A stretch of 64,000 nt of DNA from contig NZ_CAJRAF010000001.1 in the NCBI RefSeq assembly GCF_907164905.1, positions 655,001 to 719,000 on the forward strand, written 5' to 3'. This DNA comes from Dyadobacter sp. CECT 9275. GTDB taxonomy: Bacteria > Bacteroidota > Bacteroidia > Cytophagales > Spirosomataceae. This document shows, one piece after another, positions 53,491 to 63,118 of the stretch. Below the pieces are notes generated by a model. That model ran no database searches, had not been told where the DNA came from, and saw nothing but the letters and a program-made list of their open reading frames with translations. Both the position numbers and the translations under genes were made by a program. Numbering within the stretch: the stretch's first letter is position 1; each line of letters starts with the position of its first letter.

Positions 53491-53522
53491 AGCGTCCCGG
53501 GAGATACCGGGACGCTTTTTTG
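53491..53522 (+). terminator. Intrinsic terminator after the small-gene pair
   Basis: AGCGTCCCGG pairs with CCGGGACGCT around GAGATA, followed by five T and TG. The perfect stem supports 53028-53459 being a real transcription unit. Confidence 0.85.
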
Positions 53523-53552
53523 TGGGTCAGCATTTTTATTTCCAGCCGGTAA

Positions 53553-53924
53553 CTACTGGATCTTCACGACGCGTTCTCTGATTATTTCGGAAACTTCGAA
53601 AGACTTAGTTTGTTTTTCGTTTTTGATGATCACATCAATCTGATATTTACCGGCTTCCAATGCTTCAATGTTCAGGACACGTCCGAATTTCACATTAGAT
53701 CTCGGTACGGTTTCCCGGTAAACAACAGTCCCGCGGGCGCTCTTTAAAATCAGCGTAGCAGGGGCGTTTGCGTCATTTTTATCCACTAAAATATGGATCT
53801 TACCCTCTTTATTGGAATAGATATTGGTACCAAAACCGGCTGATTTTTTTTCTTCGGCCTGTGCACTAAAGGCGGCTGATACGAAAAGAACAATCGCTGC
53901 GAAACTTTTTAAGGAATTTTTCAT
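53553..53924 (-). CDS. Small secreted beta-sandwich-like protein
   Basis: A 123-residue protein with a signal peptide (MKNSLKSFAAIVLFVSAAFSAQA). The mature part alternates strands (KIHILVDKNDANAPATLILKS and GKYQIDVIIKNEKQTKSFEV) like a short Ig-type or C-terminal-sorting-like sandwich. It does not show a classic T9SS signature. The family is unknown. A T-rich stop of the convergent unit (53491-53522) lies beyond its 3' end. Confidence 0.7.
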   Translation of the reverse strand: MKNSLKSFAAIVLFVSAAFSAQAEEKKSAGFGTNIYSNKEGKIHILVDKNDANAPATLILKSARGTVVYRETVPRSNVKFGRVLNIEALEAGKYQIDVIIKNEKQTKSFEVSEIIRERVVKIQ

Positions 53925-54196
53925 GGCTATTAAGATTAAATATGAATGATTTGTTTGTCATTTAAGAACAAGACAAATGTAGTTTAAAGCAAGGTACTAT
54001 GTATTGCATAGTACATGGATGGCATTATGCTTGTGATGAATGGTAACTTTTACCAGAAATTTTTGAAAGAGGAATGAAAAATATATAAATCCCCAATTCC
54101 CTATGTGATTTTATAATCCGTGGTCACAGCAATTTTTAAGATAAACCGGGATTTGGCAAAACCGGGAGCTAGAACAGTGAGGGTGTTTTGATGATT

Positions 54197-54619
54197 TCAT
54201 TCAGCCAAAAGTGCCACCCCGAACAAATGGTTGTATTGCTGGCAGTGAATCAGTACATACTTGTATTTGACAAAATCGGGCATTGCTGTGATGGGATATA
54301 CCTGCGTGCCACTCACTGATTTCAGTAATCCCAGGTCGATAAAATCTTTTGGTGTAGGATCCTTAGACAAATAAACATGGAGATCCGGGCCGTTGTTGGT
54401 TTTGAAATCATCCAGAACGAGGCTGTAATTTCCGCCGCTGGATAAGATCTTGGCCGTTCCCGATACGGATTCTCCGCTTGTTCCCATAAACTTGCCGGAC
54501 AAGTTGACTGTCGCCAGGCTGTCTACCTTTTCGATGAGGGGCTCCACAGGGGTATTTTCTTCTCTCTGGCAGGCTGCAAAAACAAGAGATACCAATAAAA
54601 TAAATGCTGGATTTTTCAT
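54197..54619 (-). CDS. DM13 domain lipoprotein
   Basis: A 140-residue lipoprotein (lipobox VFAAC). The DM13 domain fills the rest: FMGTSGESVSGTAKILSSGG, NYSLVLDDFKTNNGPDLHVYLS and YKYVLIHCQQYNHLFGVALL. The Cys in HCQQYN is the residue proposed to bind a redox cofactor in this family. It is the 3' end of the YHS-DoxX-barrel cluster, 23 bases after the barrel gene. An electron-transfer role is by family analogy. Confidence 0.9.
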   Translation of the reverse strand: MKNPAFILLVSLVFAACQREENTPVEPLIEKVDSLATVNLSGKFMGTSGESVSGTAKILSSGGNYSLVLDDFKTNNGPDLHVYLSKDPTPKDFIDLGLLKSVSGTQVYPITAMPDFVKYKYVLIHCQQYNHLFGVALLAE

Positions 54620-54642
54620 GATGATGAAGTTAAAGGTGGAAA

Positions 54643-55380
54643 TTAAAATCGGTAAGCAACCCCGAGGCCAAAATTATTTGCCTTGTTTCTGAACCGGTCG
54701 ATCACGGTTCTGTCCGGGGCGGTTTGTCTTACGGTTCCGGCGGTATATTCGGTGAACAGAAATTGATAAATTGCCCGGACACCCCATTTCTGGTTTAAGT
54801 AATATTTCAGGAAGAACTCCGAATTCAGCGAACCTTTGTCGTGATCGCCCGTCAGCAGCAGATTGAAAACCGTGGGCTTGGAATCCGGGTCGGTACGGGT
54901 CTGCCCATTGCTTTGAAAAACAGAAGAAGAGTGCCTCCCAAAAGATGCACCGACCAGATCGATATTGAACCCTGCGCTTAATTTCGAATTGAAATCATAC
55001 CCCAGGTTAATGGTCACATTCAGCGCATTCACGAATGGCCGTTGCACGGTAAGCGTGTCCCAGTTTTCTGTTTTTTGTCCGGCAAAAAAGATGATAAAAG
55101 GAGTTGTAAATGTGCGCGTCAGCCGGGCAGGCCCGGCAGTAGTATGAATTAATTTGGCGCCTCCCGCGCTTGTCAGCCGGGCGCCTACACCAGCTTCGAT
55201 TTTCCTTTTTCTGCCGACACGCCAGTTATGAACATACGATAATGCTCCCGTTCCCTGGGATTTGCCAATGGTTCCGGCCAGATCAACAAATTGGTTCATC
55301 TTCGGATTTTCTGTTTGCTGCGCCTGCGCGATGTGCGCGCAGCCTAAAAAGCAAGCCAGAATAATTACACTTGTTTTCAT
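54643..55380 (-). CDS. Outer-membrane beta-barrel protein, unknown
   Basis: A 245-residue exported protein with a signal peptide (MKTSVIILACFLGCAHIAQA). The sequence alternates strands and ends with an aromatic strand (NNFGLGVAYRF), as for small 8- to 12-strand barrels. It is encoded between the DoxX and DM13 genes on the same strand. Function is not recognised. Confidence 0.8.
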   Translation of the reverse strand: MKTSVIILACFLGCAHIAQAQQTENPKMNQFVDLAGTIGKSQGTGALSYVHNWRVGRKRKIEAGVGARLTSAGGAKLIHTTAGPARLTRTFTTPFIIFFAGQKTENWDTLTVQRPFVNALNVTINLGYDFNSKLSAGFNIDLVGASFGRHSSSVFQSNGQTRTDPDSKPTVFNLLLTGDHDKGSLNSEFFLKYYLNQKWGVRAIYQFLFTEYTAGTVRQTAPDRTVIDRFRNKANNFGLGVAYRF

Positions 55381-55427
55381 AGGTTTTGGGTTGGTAAGTC
55401 TACCATACGATGTTTCCTGGCTATTTA

Positions 55428-55844
55428 TCAGCTTTCAAACCGCTTGCCTGTCAAACTTTGGAGAAAGAGGAGCAGCCGTTTCTTTTCAAAAACGACGAGC
55501 AAAAGGCAACAAACAAAAACGATCAGCGCATAGATAAAAAGCTGGCCATGGTCACCCTGTACCTCAATACCCAGTATGGTGAGATGGGAGATCAGCGCGC
55601 CCGATATGACGCCTAGCCCAAGCAATGCTCCGAGCCCGGTGGTGGCAGGAATGAGTATCATGACCGCGGCGATTAGTTCAGTAATGCCCGAACCGATCCT
55701 TCCCCAAGGTTCCATACCCAGTTTTGAGAAAATGTAGACGGATTCTTCCGCTGCCGAAAATTTGAAGAACAAGGTCTGTAGCAATATGACCGCAGGTACT
55801 ATACGCAGCACCCAGAAGACGAGTTTATTTGGTTGGTTTGACAT
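55428..55844 (-). CDS. DoxX family membrane protein
   Basis: A 138-residue protein with four transmembrane helices. The first (LVFWVLRIVPAVILLQTLFFKF) is followed by the S-K-L-G-MEPWGRIG segment and the DoxX pattern GITELIAAVMILIP. DoxX-like proteins act in quinone or thiol redox chemistry. It is between the second YHS gene and the barrel gene. Confidence 0.9.
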   Translation of the reverse strand: MSNQPNKLVFWVLRIVPAVILLQTLFFKFSAAEESVYIFSKLGMEPWGRIGSGITELIAAVMILIPATTGLGALLGLGVISGALISHLTILGIEVQGDHGQLFIYALIVFVCCLLLVVFEKKRLLLFLQSLTGKRFES

Positions 55845-55927
55845 GACGATTGTTGAAGTGTTAAGTGTGAAACTGGCTTTTCCTTACGGTTTAAGTCCAA
55901 GGGCCAAACGCTGATTCCTGACGGCTT

Positions 55928-56377
55928 TCAGGGTTTCTCCCTGATCTCCACCCAGTTTTTATCTGCTTTTTCGATGTATCCCGCCTGGTCCTTATTCCAG
56001 ATTTGCTGTACTTTTTTATTGTAATTGAAATAAAGCTTGTTGTCTTTGATCGTCCAGGTATCGGTCTCGGTAGGAGCTTTGTGCCCGTCCGCTGTTCCGT
56101 ACGCGCAATATCCGCCATATTGGGGCGCGAATTTTTCAGGCTCGTTTTTGAACATATCCAGATTTTCCTGGTTGGCAAAAAGCCAGTTGGTGTCTTTCCA
56201 GCGGTAAGCAAATTTTTCGCTGCCCTTTGTTGCCCTGGCATCCGTGTGAAATGCAACGACGTCGTATCCCCTGATGGCCAGGCCGTCTTTTTCGAATATT
56301 TCTGACTTTTGCGCATGAGCAGCCGCTAAACTGAAAAACATAAAAAGGGTAACAAAAACAGATTTTTTCATGATCAT
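55928..56377 (-). CDS. YHS domain protein (second copy)
   Basis: A 149-residue exported protein with a signal peptide (MIMKKSVFVTLFMFFSLAAAHA) and a YHS domain: LAIRGYDVVAFHTD, TNWLFANQENLDMFKNEPEKF, and PQYGGYCAYG with the single conserved Cys. YHS proteins bind or sense copper or other metals. Its paralog lies 22 bases upstream on the same strand. The DoxX gene starts about 83 bases downstream. Confidence 0.9.
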   Translation of the reverse strand: MIMKKSVFVTLFMFFSLAAAHAQKSEIFEKDGLAIRGYDVVAFHTDARATKGSEKFAYRWKDTNWLFANQENLDMFKNEPEKFAPQYGGYCAYGTADGHKAPTETDTWTIKDNKLYFNYNKKVQQIWNKDQAGYIEKADKNWVEIREKP

Positions 56378-56399
56378 GATTGAAAGAAAAATAAAAGGT

Positions 56400-56870
56400 T
56401 TATCGGGTCATTCTGGCCCAGTTGGCGTCGGCCTTCTTTTTTAATTCAGGCTCGTCTTTGTTCCAGGTTTTCAGTGTATTGTTGAAATATTTGTTGTAAA
56501 ACAGATAGAGCTTACCGTTCAGCACCTTAAAGGTTTCCGGGTCAACCTCCACTTTTTCGCCACTTGCCCCCATGGCATAGGCACACCATCCGCCATACTG
56601 CGGTTTGTATTTGGCGGGATCGGCCTTGAACAGATCTCGGTTTTGTGCCGAGACAAAATAATAGGTAACGCCTGCGTCCGTTGCTGAAAATTCTTTTTTC
56701 CCCTCCATGGCTTTTCCCGCCGTAAAATACCCGACAGGATCATATCCTTCCATGGCCAGGCCCGACCTGGAAACGTTACCGTGCTTTTTGGTTACGTCCT
56801 GGGCAAAAATACCGTATGCGGTGCTCATGATGAGCAGCAGAAACGTTACTGTCTTTTTCATTAAATGCAT
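56400..56870 (-). CDS. YHS domain protein (first copy)
   Basis: A 156-residue exported protein; the second ATG (MKKTVTFLLLIMSTAYGIF) could be the true start. The YHS domain reads LAMEGYDPVGYFTAGKAMEG, then YYFVSAQNRDLFKADPAKYKP, then QYGGWCAYAMG. It is clearly a paralog of the following gene, with the same fold and Cys but about half identical. Tandem YHS genes suggest two steps of one metal-handling task. Confidence 0.9.
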   Translation of the reverse strand: MHLMKKTVTFLLLIMSTAYGIFAQDVTKKHGNVSRSGLAMEGYDPVGYFTAGKAMEGKKEFSATDAGVTYYFVSAQNRDLFKADPAKYKPQYGGWCAYAMGASGEKVEVDPETFKVLNGKLYLFYNKYFNNTLKTWNKDEPELKKKADANWARMTR

Positions 56871-56914
56871 TATTTCGAATATTAAAAGGGATTAATTCAG
56901 GTCAAAATAGGGCT

Positions 56915-57007
56915 TTACCGTGTCGGGCTTTCCCAGCGTATTGCCACAAACTTCCAGTCTTCAGGGCATTCCAGCGGTGCCTCTGCCAGCCATGAGTATC
57001 GGATCAT
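56915..57007 (-). CDS. Candidate 30-residue protein downstream of dinB-like gene
   Basis: ATG 57007 to TAA 56915 encodes MIRYSWLAEAPLECPEDWK followed by FVAIRWESPTR. It begins three bases after the DinB-like stop on the same strand. It may be a real small protein or the remnant of a longer one; no family is recognised. Confidence 0.3.
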   Translation of the reverse strand: MIRYSWLAEAPLECPEDWKFVAIRWESPTR

Positions 57008-57010
57008 CGT

Positions 57011-57514
57011 TCAGGCGGTTTGTCTGTGTTTCACGGTGGAATACGCGATCCCGAAATTTTCGGGCAGTGATATATGCCTAAACTCAATTTTTATGGCAAT
57101 GGCCATAATAGCCATGTGATGCACGGCATGCTCCACATTATAAAGCAGTTCGCGGTAAAAGGTGGTGGTGATCCGTACATCATTCCGGGCGTCGGGACAG
57201 TAGGATGCTTCCAGTTTCAGCACCATATCCTCTTTCATCACACGCAGGAGCATGATGAGTTCTTTCATTTTGGAGACTGCCTTACCTGGGTCATTTTCGA
57301 GGGTCAGATTACGTTCGCGTTTATCGTAATTCAATTGGCCGGTATTGCCCGCCCGAACGGCCAGGTCATAAAACTCGAGAATATGCCGCAAGTGCCGCCC
57401 CACCGAATTTGCTGAAAGCAAGTCGAGCGATCTGGTATATTCATCCTTTGAAAATTGTTCGGCCACGTCAATGAGCTGACTTAAAATTTCTATGGAAACA
57501 TCCTGTAATTTCAT
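57011..57514 (-). CDS. DinB-like superfamily protein
   Basis: A 167-residue four-helix-bundle protein. The likely metal ligands are His residues in VGRHLRHILEFYD (about 50) and in NVEHAVHHMAIMAI (about 130). DinB-like proteins of this size are putative metal-dependent transferases or thiol-related enzymes; the DNA-damage link is historical. It is divergent from the large sensor kinase. Confidence 0.88.
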   Translation of the reverse strand: MKLQDVSIEILSQLIDVAEQFSKDEYTRSLDLLSANSVGRHLRHILEFYDLAVRAGNTGQLNYDKRERNLTLENDPGKAVSKMKELIMLLRVMKEDMVLKLEASYCPDARNDVRITTTFYRELLYNVEHAVHHMAIMAIAIKIEFRHISLPENFGIAYSTVKHRQTA

Positions 57515-57861
57515 AGCTTCAAGTAGGTTTTTAGCTGGTGTTCATTTGGTAAGGGTGTCTCAAAGGATGTGCCATGGGCACAAATAAGGTTAAAATGCCT
57601 TTTACACGTTTCCAGTGCATGATTTGTCCAATATTTACAAGGTGTGCCAGAAAGCTTTACTCACGATATTTCGTAACCTTTCTGTTTTTTCGTGAAAAGC
57701 CGTAGTTGCCTTTCCAGGCAGTCGGTTGTCTTTTTAATATAAAAAGGGAGTTATAAGGCTGCAATCGCCCAAAACTTCATAGGTTGGATTTTCGGAAAAA
57801 GAAGGAACAGGAATTGAAGAAATCCTGGATAACTAGCGTAGTATTTCAAATCGAGCGGGTT
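57515..57861. other. Divergent intergenic region (DinB-like / sensor kinase)
   Basis: About 347 bases without a gene. A TTG-started extension of the kinase frame from 57784 is unlikely because the signal-like segment begins at 57862. No promoter of the TAnnTTTG type was found with confidence. Confidence 0.5.
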
Positions 57862-60800
57862 ATGAAAATATTTTTAAAGTGGTTTTTTGCCTGTTTTTTC
57901 TATATAACAGGCATCGGTTTGGAAGTTACAGCGCAGGGCGTGGGGACGCCGCTGATCCAGCATTTTAGTCCCAGGGAGTATCAGGCACATCCTGAAAACT
58001 GGGGTATTGTGCAAGATCAGCGCGGGATTCTTTACATAGGAAATCAAAATGGGTTACTGGAATACGACGGCAGTACCTGGAAGCTGATCGAAGTGCCCGG
58101 AACAGCGGCCAAATCCCTGGCGGTCGGCACGGGAGGAAGGGTATATGTTGGTACGCCCACCGATTTTGGCTACCTGCTTTCACGCCCGGGAGGGCAGCTT
58201 CAGTATGTGTCGCTGAAAAGGTTGTTACCGCAATCCGAACAAGTTATTTTGCCTGTAAACCGTATTTTCAGTGATGCTGGGGGTGTTTATTTTTGTACCT
58301 CGAAAAAAATCTATCGATATCAGGGAAAAAATAAATTGCAGATATGGACGGCAAATGACTCGTTTCTGTCAGCCAATTTCATTGGCAATACGCTCTATGT
58401 GCAGCAGGTATCCGGGCAACTGATGTGGCTAAAGAGCGGCGGATTAAAACCCGCACCCTGTGGGGATCAGTTTGGAGGCATGAGATTAAGGGCGCTGCTT
58501 GAATTTTCTGAGAATCGTCTGGTAGCGGTAACAGAAAAAAACGGCTTGTTTGTGTATGCTCCATCCGGGCTTTCGGAGAAATTAAAGCCTTTGAAGACGG
58601 CGTCGGACAACTGGTTTCAAACTGCCGGAATAACTGGCGCGATATGCTCGTATAACCCGAAATCTAAGTCTTATCTGTTTTTTATTTCCAGTCAGCTCGG
58701 TGGAATCCGTATCTTGAATGAGCAGGGTGTTGAACAAATGCGGCTGGACGCCGGTACCGGTTTTAACCAGAACAGCATCGCATCCTTGTATCTGGACAAG
58801 CAGCTTTCGCTGTGGGCGATGACTGGGAGCGGAATATGCCAGATCGGATATAATCTGCCGGTAAGCCGGTTTGGAACCAGCCAGAATATCAATTCGACCG
58901 TTTGGAGTATCACCCGCCATGCAGGTCGTCTGTATGTGGGCACCGGGATAGGCCTTTTGGGGTGGAATGCTCAGAAAAATACTTTTGAGCCGGTGAGGGC
59001 TATCCGGTCGGCGACCCGGACGCTGCTTTCAGACGGGAAGGACCTCTATGCAGGTACATCCGAGGATATTTTCAGGATCAGGGAAGATAAAATCGTGCAG
59101 GTATTACACACCGGCGGCGAGTCCGTTTATGCTTTACTAAGGCCGAAGGCACATCCGGAACTATTATTTGCCGCACTTTCCAACGGTGTGTTTTTGTATG
59201 AGTTGAGAAATAATTTATGGACAGCCATCGGAAGGGTCAAAGAACTGAATGCCGATTGTCGTTCCCTGGCAGAGGATATGCGGGGGACGGTTTGGGTGGG
59301 AACCGCTAAAAATGGTTTTTACAAACTGGATTTAAACGACGGAGTGAAGCCCGGCCTCCCGCACCAGCAGGTCGGAGCGGGACTTAAAGACTTCTCCTGG
59401 AACTATGTTTTCCCTACCGCCCGCGAACCCCGGTTTACTTCCAAAAACCATGTGTACGAATTTAACCGGGAAAAAGGTGCCTTTGTAGAAATAGCAGGAC
59501 TCAGAAATGTGTTACGGGATTCGGCAAACAGTGCGCCTTATTTCGTGGAAGACAGTGCCAGAAACTGGTGGTTTGCGAACCCTCTGGGGATCCTAAGGCA
59601 AATGCCCAATGGAAATACGGAATGGGATAGCCTTAGCCTGATGCCGATTCAGCGGAAGGGTTACAGCATTTATCCTGAAAAAACCGGGATTGTCTGGGTT
59701 GGAAATGACGAAGGCCTGTACCGTTACGATGGTATCCAAATGGCCATGCACCCTTCTTATCCGGTACTGATCCGCGAGGTCAGATTGTTGTTAAATGATT
59801 CATTATTGAATATTTCGAGTCCGTATGCAAGTCAGTCTGTTGTGTTAAAAACACCTCTGGATTACAATTTACGGGATATCTCCTTTCGTTTTGCGGCAAC
59901 GAGTTATGTGGGAGAAACCGGCAACGAATTTCGTTACAAACTGATTGGAGATGAGGTTATGGCCACAGACCTGGAATGGTCGCGCTGGTCGAAGGAGAGC
60001 TGGAAGGACTATACCAATCTGCCGGCAGGGCACTATGTTTTTCATGTTATGGCGCGGAATCCTTACCGTGAGCTGAGCCAGGAAAGTAGCTGTACCTTTG
60101 ATATTCTGGCGCCATGGTATCGAACCTGGTGGGCCTATTCTCTCTTCGGACTAGCGGCATTTCTGGTAGTTTGCCTAGTGATTTGGCTTTATACACGCCG
60201 TTTAAAAAATGAGAAGGACAAGCTTGAAAATCTGGTGGAAAGCCGGACCGCCGAGGTGGTTGTGCAGAAGGAAGAGCTTGTGGAGCAGGCAGCGCGTTTG
60301 CAGCTTGCCAAGGAAACTGCCGAAAAGGCCAACCATGCCAAAAGCGAATTTCTGGCCAATATGAGCCATGAATTGCGGACGCCCCTGAACGGGATTCTGG
60401 GCTTTGCTCAGGTCCTCCAGCGTGAACCAGCGCTCACAACCAGCCAGGAAAAAGGACTGACCGTAATTCGCAAAAGCGGCGAACACTTACTGAACCTGAT
60501 CAACGAGGTACTGGACATATCCAAAATTGAGGCGCAGCGGCTGGAAATTCAGAATACAGCTTTTAACCTGCATGGGCTCCTGGATGATACCACCAGCCTT
60601 TTCCAATCCCGGGCCGAAGAGAAAGGACTTGCTTTTTATGTGATAAAGGATGACAATGTACCTGCTGTGGTAGTCGGCGATCATAAACGTATTGTGCAGG
60701 TAATCAATAATTTGTTGAGTAACGCCATTAAGTTCACTGAAAACGGAACGGTTACTTTCAGGGTTAACTGCGAGGTAATGCATGGCGGATTTTACAAAGT

Positions 60801-61758
60801 GTTGTTTGAGGTTACGGATACCGGCATTGGCATTTCGGAAGAATTTCTGAGTGAGATTTTTCTTCCCTTTCACCAGGTAAAGGACCGCCGTTTATTTACG
60901 GAGGGTACCGGACTCGGACTGGCCATTGCGAACAATCTGGTACGGCTGATGAACGGGACCCTGGCCGTGAAAAGTGAGGTGGGACAGGGGAGTGTATTTA
61001 CAATGGAACTGGTACTACGGCAGGTTGACGGGGAGTCGGATGCCGATTTGTCGGAAAGGCGGATAGCAGGATATACAGGCACAAGGAAGACGGTGCTGGT
61101 GGCAGACGATCATGCTGAAAATCGTCAGATTGTGAATGAATTGCTGACTTCCCTGGGTTTTCTGGTCATGGAAGCCTCTGACGGAAAAGCAGCCGTTGAA
61201 CTGGCAGCAACCGCCATTCCCGACCTGGTGATCATGGATCTGGTAATGCCTAACCTGAATGGTTTTGAGGCAGTGGCCAGAATGAGGGAAAACCTGGCGC
61301 TTGTGGATACAAAGATGATCGCTTTCTCGGCCAATGTTTTTGAACAAAACCAACAACGGACCCTGAACGAGGGTTTTGATGAATTTATATCCAAACCCGT
61401 TGATGTGTCAGCCTTGTTATGTTCAATCGGGAACTTGCTGAACCTGGAATGGATCTATACCAGCCCGTTTGATGCGAGCGATGCCCTTGAAAAATCTTCG
61501 GATACCTCCAACGTATTACCGCCGGTTGCCGAGTTGGAAATCTTACGGGAATATGTTTTGAAAGGAGACATTCAGGGAATTCTGGATGCACTGGATCAGA
61601 TAGAACTTCAATATCCGGAGTCGACGGGCTTTGTAAAACAAATGAGGAAATGGGCCGGGGAATTTGATATGGGGCGGATGAGGGGGTGGCTGGATGGGGA
61701 GCATCATGTTATAACTTTTATTTCTATCTTTGTTTTTAACGTCTTGGTTATAATATGA
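57862..61758 (+). CDS. Hybrid two-component sensor kinase (HTCS-like, propeller periplasmic domain)
   Basis: The start is ATG 57862 ([14 protein letters not shown], signal or anchor); a TTG 26 codons upstream is rejected. The product is 1298 residues. The periplasmic region has two-component regulator propeller repeats (e.g. [20 protein letters not shown]) and a Y_Y_Y domain ([18 protein letters not shown]). A transmembrane helix lies near 752-772. HisKA has H836 in [12 protein letters not shown], then HATPase ([12 protein letters not shown]), then a receiver domain with D1126 (IMDLVMPN). No output HTH is present. The C-terminal 18 or so residues ([18 protein letters not shown]) look like read-through into the mazE promoter. 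Confidence 0.92.
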   Translation: MKIFLKWFFACFFYITGIGLEVTAQGVGTPLIQHFSPREYQAHPENWGIVQDQRGILYIGNQNGLLEYDGSTWKLIEVPGTAAKSLAVGTGGRVYVGTPTDFGYLLSRPGGQLQYVSLKRLLPQSEQVILPVNRIFSDAGGVYFCTSKKIYRYQGKNKLQIWTANDSFLSANFIGNTLYVQQVSGQLMWLKSGGLKPAPCGDQFGGMRLRALLEFSENRLVAVTEKNGLFVYAPSGLSEKLKPLKTASDNWFQTAGITGAICSYNPKSKSYLFFISSQLGGIRILNEQGVEQMRLDAGTGFNQNSIASLYLDKQLSLWAMTGSGICQIGYNLPVSRFGTSQNINSTVWSITRHAGRLYVGTGIGLLGWNAQKNTFEPVRAIRSATRTLLSDGKDLYAGTSEDIFRIREDKIVQVLHTGGESVYALLRPKAHPELLFAALSNGVFLYELRNNLWTAIGRVKELNADCRSLAEDMRGTVWVGTAKNGFYKLDLNDGVKPGLPHQQVGAGLKDFSWNYVFPTAREPRFTSKNHVYEFNREKGAFVEIAGLRNVLRDSANSAPYFVEDSARNWWFANPLGILRQMPNGNTEWDSLSLMPIQRKGYSIYPEKTGIVWVGNDEGLYRYDGIQMAMHPSYPVLIREVRLLLNDSLLNISSPYASQSVVLKTPLDYNLRDISFRFAATSYVGETGNEFRYKLIGDEVMATDLEWSRWSKESWKDYTNLPAGHYVFHVMARNPYRELSQESSCTFDILAPWYRTWWAYSLFGLAAFLVVCLVIWLYTRRLKNEKDKLENLVESRTAEVVVQKEELVEQAARLQLAKETAEKANHAKSEFLANMSHELRTPLNGILGFAQVLQREPALTTSQEKGLTVIRKSGEHLLNLINEVLDISKIEAQRLEIQNTAFNLHGLLDDTTSLFQSRAEEKGLAFYVIKDDNVPAVVVGDHKRIVQVINNLLSNAIKFTENGTVTFRVNCEVMHGGFYKVLFEVTDTGIGISEEFLSEIFLPFHQVKDRRLFTEGTGLGLAIANNLVRLMNGTLAVKSEVGQGSVFTMELVLRQVDGESDADLSERRIAGYTGTRKTVLVADDHAENRQIVNELLTSLGFLVMEASDGKAAVELAATAIPDLVIMDLVMPNLNGFEAVARMRENLALVDTKMIAFSANVFEQNQQRTLNEGFDEFISKPVDVSALLCSIGNLLNLEWIYTSPFDASDALEKSSDTSNVLPPVAELEILREYVLKGDIQGILDALDQIELQYPESTGFVKQMRKWAGEFDMGRMRGWLDGEHHVITFISIFVFNVLVII
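61725..61732 (+). promoter_or_regulatory. Candidate -7 element for mazEF
   Basis: TATCTTTG matches TAnnTTTG, 22 bases upstream of the mazE start. It lies inside the last codons of the sensor kinase gene. The -33 is not clear. Confidence 0.4.
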
Positions 61759-62006
61759 TTAAAGCGAACATCATTAGTATAGGTAATAGCCAGGGAATAA
61801 TCATTCCTGCAAGCCTTTTACGGAAATTGAATTTATCATTCAAATCTACCGTGCAGGTGGAAATAGATAATGGCGCCATCGTAATCAAACCAGAACCCAG
61901 GCCGGGATGGGCGGAGGCGGCTCAACAAATGCACGAAGGGAAAGACGACGAACTGTTAATGGACGACACTCCTTCCGAATTTGAAAAGGAAGAGTGGACA
62001 TGGTGA
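61755..62006 (+). CDS. mazE: MazE-type (AbrB-fold) antitoxin
   Basis: An 83-residue antitoxin with an AbrB/SpoVT DNA-binding N-terminus ([20 protein letters not shown] and [14 protein letters not shown]), then an acidic C-terminal tail ([11 protein letters not shown]) that neutralises MazF. The ATG overlaps the kinase stop by ATGA, and its stop overlaps the mazF start. It would also autoregulate the pair. Confidence 0.93.
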   Translation: MIKANIISIGNSQGIIIPASLLRKLNLSFKSTVQVEIDNGAIVIKPEPRPGWAEAAQQMHEGKDDELLMDDTPSEFEKEEWTW

Positions 62007-62299
62007 AAGATGTTTTGCAATATGATGTCTACTGGATATCCCTGGATCCCACTTTGGGAAGTGAAATTGCAAAAACCCGTCCATGCGTGGTTGTAAGCCC
62101 GGATGAGTTGAATAAATTCTTACGAACGGTAATTATCGTCCCCATTACTTCGACTTTAAAGAATTACCCTTGGCGCGTCCAATGCACGGATGCAGGCCGT
62201 AAGGGCTCCATGGCTACAGACCAGCTAAAGGTGGTTGACAAAGTGCGAATAGGTTCCAGAATCAGCACTTTGTCGAAGGCCGAAATTATTGTGCTCTGA
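62000..62299 (+). CDS. mazF: MazF-type endoribonuclease toxin, probably C-terminally frameshifted
   Basis: The start at ATG 62000 overlaps the mazE stop. The product is 99 residues: YDVYWISLDPTLGSEIAKTRP, then VVSPDELNKF, then TVIIVPITST and a SMATDQLKVVDK segment typical of MazF. These keep the toxin's core. The reading frame ends early at TGA 62297-62299. A different frame immediately afterwards encodes ALKDIMRRMLVD and a stop (62293-62331), the expected C-terminal helix of a full-length (about 112 residue) MazF. One base therefore seems to be missing near 62290. Whether this truncated form is toxic is unclear. Confidence 0.88.
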   Translation: MVKDVLQYDVYWISLDPTLGSEIAKTRPCVVVSPDELNKFLRTVIIVPITSTLKNYPWRVQCTDAGRKGSMATDQLKVVDKVRIGSRISTLSKAEIIVL

Positions 62300-62501
62300 A
62301 AGACATCATGCGCCGAATGCTGGTTGATTAGTGGGCTGTCTTAGCAAGTTGTTCCACCAAGGCAGCGTCTTTCCTACCACGATTTGATGACCATATTTAC
62401 TTATAAAAATCAGCCGGATACGTTCCCGCCAAAATAAATTGTATGTATGCAACATACTTGTTTTCTGGTTTGCAGCCAAGCAACATATACATATGTTTCA
62501 A

Positions 62502-63116
62502 TCACGCCCAAATCGAAACAAACTGGCAAACTGCAAGAAAAATGAAAAGCAATCCGATGATCCGGTCCATCCGGTGCTGATGGGCAGCCACCCAGCGGGT
62601 CAGGAAACGACTGCCGTAGATAAAGGGCAGCAGCCCGCCTAGGGTTCCCAGAGAGATTCCACACACATATATCAGAATCGATCCGTTTTCAGAAATGCCA
62701 ATAAGTCCCTTTCCCTGCAATAGTGTCGTATACAATATCCAGAAAGGAAACGCAACCACATTGAGAATGCTCAGCAAGGTTCCCAGATAAAATGAAGAAA
62801 CACTTTTTTGCCGGCTGCCGGCCATGCTGTTTTGCTTGCGGATGTAGTGGATTCCCATACCCAGCAAAGTGGTGGTGGCAACTGCTTCCGTAATGTGCCT
62901 GAGAGCCGGAAAATCAATGATGGACCGGGTCAATTGCACCGAAATGTAACTGTAAACAAATTCAACCATCGCACAGGCCAGGGCAAAACGTATCGCCGAG
63001 TGGATCCCTTTTTTGAGCGAAACGTCCATCACCGTGATGTTAAGTACGCCCAAAGGAAGCGTACCCAAAAAACTTACGACCAGTCCAATGAAAAAATTAA
63101 GGTATAAGGTGGGCAT
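62502..63116 (-). CDS. LysE-type membrane exporter
   Basis: The start is taken at ATG 63116 (MPTLYLNFFIGL), two bases after the previous gene stop; a longer frame adds 13 codons. The product is 204 residues with about six transmembrane helices. The N-terminal segment SFLGTLPLGVLNITVMDVSLKKG is the LysE/RhtB-like G-x-x-P-G-P-type turn (here T-L-P-L-G). Such proteins export amino acids or small cations; the substrate is unknown. It is coupled to the upstream ATP-grasp gene by near overlap. Confidence 0.85.
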   Translation of the reverse strand: MPTLYLNFFIGLVVSFLGTLPLGVLNITVMDVSLKKGIHSAIRFALACAMVEFVYSYISVQLTRSIIDFPALRHITEAVATTTLLGMGIHYIRKQNSMAGSRQKSVSSFYLGTLLSILNVVAFPFWILYTTLLQGKGLIGISENGSILIYVCGISLGTLGGLLPFIYGSRFLTRWVAAHQHRMDRIIGLLFIFLAVCQFVSIWA

Positions 63117-63118
63117 GG

